A stretch of DNA of 17,006 nucleotides from JBBDWZ01 sp050732575 (GTDB taxonomy: Bacteria > Gemmatimonadota > Gemmatimonadetes > Longimicrobiales > RSA9), in assembly GCA_050732575.1 (NCBI GenBank), contig JBOHRF010000090.1, forward strand, positions 1 through 17,006, read 5' to 3'. Shown here piece after piece: positions 14,798 through 17,006 of the stretch. Under the pieces are notes generated by a model. That model saw only the letters and a list, made by a program, of their open reading frames with translations, had not been told where the DNA came from and made no database searches. Within the stretch, counting starts at the first letter, position 1; each line of letters begins with the position of its first letter. A program made the position numbers and the translations under genes.

Positions 14798-16807
14798 TCA
14801 GTTTGGGTTACTCACGGGTCTGGTAGCGGGTCTCTTCAGCACATATTCGGCAAACCACTTCTCCTGCTCGACGTCCAGATGCAGCCGGTGCACGGGCTCC
14901 GTGATGCCGTGTCCTTCACGCGGGTAACGCAGGAACTCGACCGTCTTGCCCAGTTTCTTCAAAAGACGATAGTACTCGTCGGCCTGGGGAATCGGCACGC
15001 GCAGATCGTTTTCACCGTGCGTAATGAGTAACGGTGTTGTGACGCGCGCGGCGAACTCAATGGGCGACCAACGCTCGTACGTCGACTTGGATGCGGAGGG
15101 CAGTCCGCCAAAGCCGAACTCGAGCAGATTCGGAATGTCGGTCTGCCCGAAGAACGAGTACCAGTCGGAGATGCCGGCGTGACCGATGGCGGCCTTGAAG
15201 CGATTGGTTTGTGTCACCGTCCAGAAGGTCATGAAGCCACCGTAGCTGCCGCCCATCACGGCCAGCTTGTCGGCATCGGCAACACCGAGCGCGATCACGT
15301 GATCCACGCCTTTCATCAGATCCTGGAAATCCTTGCCGCCCCAGTCATTCTGATTGGCGTTGCTGAAGGCAAACGTGCGGCCCGAGCTGCCGCGCGGATT
15401 GCCTGACAATACCGCGTAGCCGCGCGCCGCCCAGATCTGCGCACCCTGGGCAAAGTTGGCGCTGAAGCGGCCATGCGGTCCGCCGTGCACGTTCAGGATC
15501 ATGGGGTACCGCTGGCCGGGCTGATAGTTCAGTGGGTACGTCAATACGCCTTCGATCTCCCAGTTGTCTGCGCCCTTCCAGGTGATGGCTTCAGAGCGCG
15601 CCACGTTGAACTCATTCAACCGAGCGTGCTCTTCGAAGATGCGTTTGGGTTGACTGCCGTCTGCACCGGCCAGATACACGATGCCCGGCTCATCGAGCGT
15701 GCCACCGGTTACCAGCCACTTCGAGCCATCGGCTGTCGTATTGAAGTTACCGAACACGAAATTCTTGCCTAACGAGACTTCGATTGGCTTGCCGCCCGCG
15801 ACCGCGATCTTGTACAGCTTCGATGTCAGGCCTTCGGCCGTCACGAAATACAGGAACTTGCCATCACTGGACCAGTCGATGTTGGAGACCGAGTAATCCA
15901 GATCGGCAGTCAGGTTGCGCGGCTGCCCACCCTGCACGCTGATGATTTTGAGATCGCTCTGGTCCGCCGAGTTGTTGCGCCGATCGCTCGAGCTGTACGC
16001 GATCCACTGACCATCGGGCGAGAAACTGGGCCCGTTGTCCGGTCCGGGATTGGTCGTCAGCTGGCGCGGCTCGCCACCGTCTGCGGAGACCATGAACAGC
16101 TCGTTGTTATTGCTCCAATTGGCATCGCGCGCAGTCGTGCCCGTGCGGTTGGACGTGAAAGCAATCCATTTTGCATCGGGTGAGAAGGCCGGACCCTGGT
16201 TGTCCGTGTTGCCGGTCGTGATCTGCTTCTTCTTCTTGGCCTCCAGGTCGTAGACCCAGATGTGCGTGTAGGTCAGCTTCTTCTCGGCGTAGTAACCATC
16301 ATCACGCTTGCGGACCTTCTCGTCCCATTCTTTCTTGTCCGTGCGTTCGGTCTGCTCCGTGAAAACCAGCCGCTTGCCATCCAGCGAGAACGTCCCGCCC
16401 GTGGGCAAGCTGTCGCCGCCCTCGACCAGCTTGATCGCCTCGCCGCCGCCAGGCGAGATCGCGTACCACGCGTTGCGGCCGTCCCGGTTCGAGGTAAAGG
16501 CGACACGTCCATCCGGCATGAAGCGCGGGTTGCTTTCACCACGTTGCGAGCTGGTCAACTGGAATGTCCGGCCGTTGGACAGTTCGTGTAACCAGATGTG
16601 CGAGGTACTGGCCCAGTCTTTGGGATCACGCTCCGAACGCGTAAACAACACCTTTTGTCCGTCCGGCGAGATCTGATACCCGCCAAACGTCGGCAACGCC
16701 AGCATGTCTTTGAGGTTGATGTTCTTCTTTTGTGAGGGCTGCTGGGCCAGGCCGCCGGATACGGTCAGGGCGAGGAGCAGCAGTGCGGATGTGGTACCGC
16801 GTCGCAT
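14798..16807 (-). CDS. Exported S9 family (prolyl oligopeptidase-type) serine peptidase
   Basis: A 669-residue protein with a signal peptide (TSALLLLALTVSGGLAQQ, cleavage near 21-22). Residues about 35-400 form a TolB/WD40-like propeller with repeated SPDG/SPDAKWIAFTSNR units (for example 47-50, 209-221, 263-271). Residues about 410-660 are the alpha/beta-hydrolase domain, with oxyanion region NVHGGPHG (439-446), nucleophile Ser521 in GGSYGGF, Asp601 in HGENDLRVP and His633 in REGHGI. The catalytic triad is complete. S9 enzymes cleave peptides, often after Pro or as dipeptidyl- or acylaminoacyl-peptidases; this one probably acts in the periplasm on short peptides. ATG 16807 has GGGAG about 7 nt upstream and gives the signal peptide; the frame is open to 16885 but that extension lacks export features. 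Confidence 0.93.
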   Translation of the reverse strand: MRRGTTSALLLLALTVSGGLAQQPSQKKNINLKDMLALPTFGGYQISPDGQKVLFTRSERDPKDWASTSHIWLHELSNGRTFQLTSSQRGESNPRFMPDGRVAFTSNRDGRNAWYAISPGGGEAIKLVEGGDSLPTGGTFSLDGKRLVFTEQTERTDKKEWDEKVRKRDDGYYAEKKLTYTHIWVYDLEAKKKKQITTGNTDNQGPAFSPDAKWIAFTSNRTGTTARDANWSNNNELFMVSADGGEPRQLTTNPGPDNGPSFSPDGQWIAYSSSDRRNNSADQSDLKIISVQGGQPRNLTADLDYSVSNIDWSSDGKFLYFVTAEGLTSKLYKIAVAGGKPIEVSLGKNFVFGNFNTTADGSKWLVTGGTLDEPGIVYLAGADGSQPKRIFEEHARLNEFNVARSEAITWKGADNWEIEGVLTYPLNYQPGQRYPMILNVHGGPHGRFSANFAQGAQIWAARGYAVLSGNPRGSSGRTFAFSNANQNDWGGKDFQDLMKGVDHVIALGVADADKLAVMGGSYGGFMTFWTVTQTNRFKAAIGHAGISDWYSFFGQTDIPNLLEFGFGGLPSASKSTYERWSPIEFAARVTTPLLITHGENDLRVPIPQADEYYRLLKKLGKTVEFLRYPREGHGITEPVHRLHLDVEQEKWFAEYVLKRPATRPVSNPN

Positions 16808-17006
16808 GGTCAACTCCCGGCTGATGGAAATGAGGCCGGCGGTGCGCTGCCGCCAGTCACTGTCAATTTCTAGTAGAAAACCCAAGATAGAAGCGGCTGC
16901 GTCGGCTCCGCCATAGCGGACCGCCTTTCACTTGTGACATTACCAAACCTCAAATCGTTAACCCGGCCCTTTCAACGAGGGAACACGATACTCCAACAGG
17001 CGCGCT
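16808..17006. other. Non-coding end of window upstream of the S9 peptidase
   Basis: I see no supported gene in these 199 nt. A minus-strand TTGACA (16866-16861) lies upstream of the peptidase, but the base positions 17 nt further hold ACCGCC, so a sigma-70 promoter is not convincing. A small dyad, TCCGC-CATA-GCGGA (16907-16920), is present. AT content rises here, in keeping with an intergenic region. Confidence 0.4.

Noticed and set aside
16861..16866. TTGACA upstream of the S9 peptidase as a promoter -35 box
   Set aside because: The position 16-18 bp downstream holds a GC-rich sequence with no resemblance to a -10 box.
16907..16920. TCCGC-CATA-GCGGA dyad near the window end
   Set aside because: A 5-bp stem is expected by chance in GC-rich DNA and no gene end can be tied to it.

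Overview
This is a GC-rich, densely packed bacterial chromosome segment. It has no rRNA, tRNA, CRISPR array, transposase or phage gene that I can recognise. The mixture fits a soil- or freshwater-type Gemmatimonadota genome: many Sec-exported peptidases and hydrolases, an S9 peptidase with a TolB-like propeller, a PadR regulator, a DinB-fold protein, a Ser/Thr kinase and an FKBP lipoprotein. The phylum is an inference from gene style and is not proven here.

Layout, left to right. Bases 1-86 may hold the tail of a gene that begins outside the window. On +, a secreted metallophosphoesterase (149-1375) overlaps a proline racemase-superfamily enzyme (1372-2433) by 4 nt. On -, a PadR regulator (2486-2848) has a near-perfect sigma-70 promoter set inside an inverted repeat. 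Next on - is an FKBP prolyl isomerase (2954-3265) whose lipoprotein N-terminus lies in another frame (3267-3440), so the gene is frameshifted. On +, a DinB-fold protein (3599-4087) precedes a small exported beta-sandwich protein (4146-4769). On -, a large gene (4756-7221) fuses an acetoacetyl-CoA synthetase to a GNAT acetyltransferase.

On +, an AlkC-type DNA glycosylase with an Ig-like tail (7430-8557) is translationally linked to two exported HExxH metallopeptidase-like proteins (8554-9327 and 9329-10702). On -, a membrane-anchored Ser/Thr kinase (10733-12067) follows. Between it and a + strand run of four genes (12272-14654: small Cys-rich membrane protein, DUF1801 protein, SAM methyltransferase, unknown protein) sits a 168-bp element bounded by 28-bp perfect inverted repeats. 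A tiny Arg-rich ORF and a 16-bp perfect hairpin separate this run from a - strand S9 prolyl-oligopeptidase-family peptidase (14798-16807). The last ~200 bases hold no gene I can support.

The most distinctive points are four. The synthetase-GNAT fusion physically joins an enzyme class known to be controlled by lysine acetylation to an acetyltransferase. The long inverted repeat has one arm that is also nine codons of a gene. The PadR gene appears leaderless, with operator and promoter interleaved. The FKBP gene is broken. No complete multi-gene defence or mobile system was recognised.
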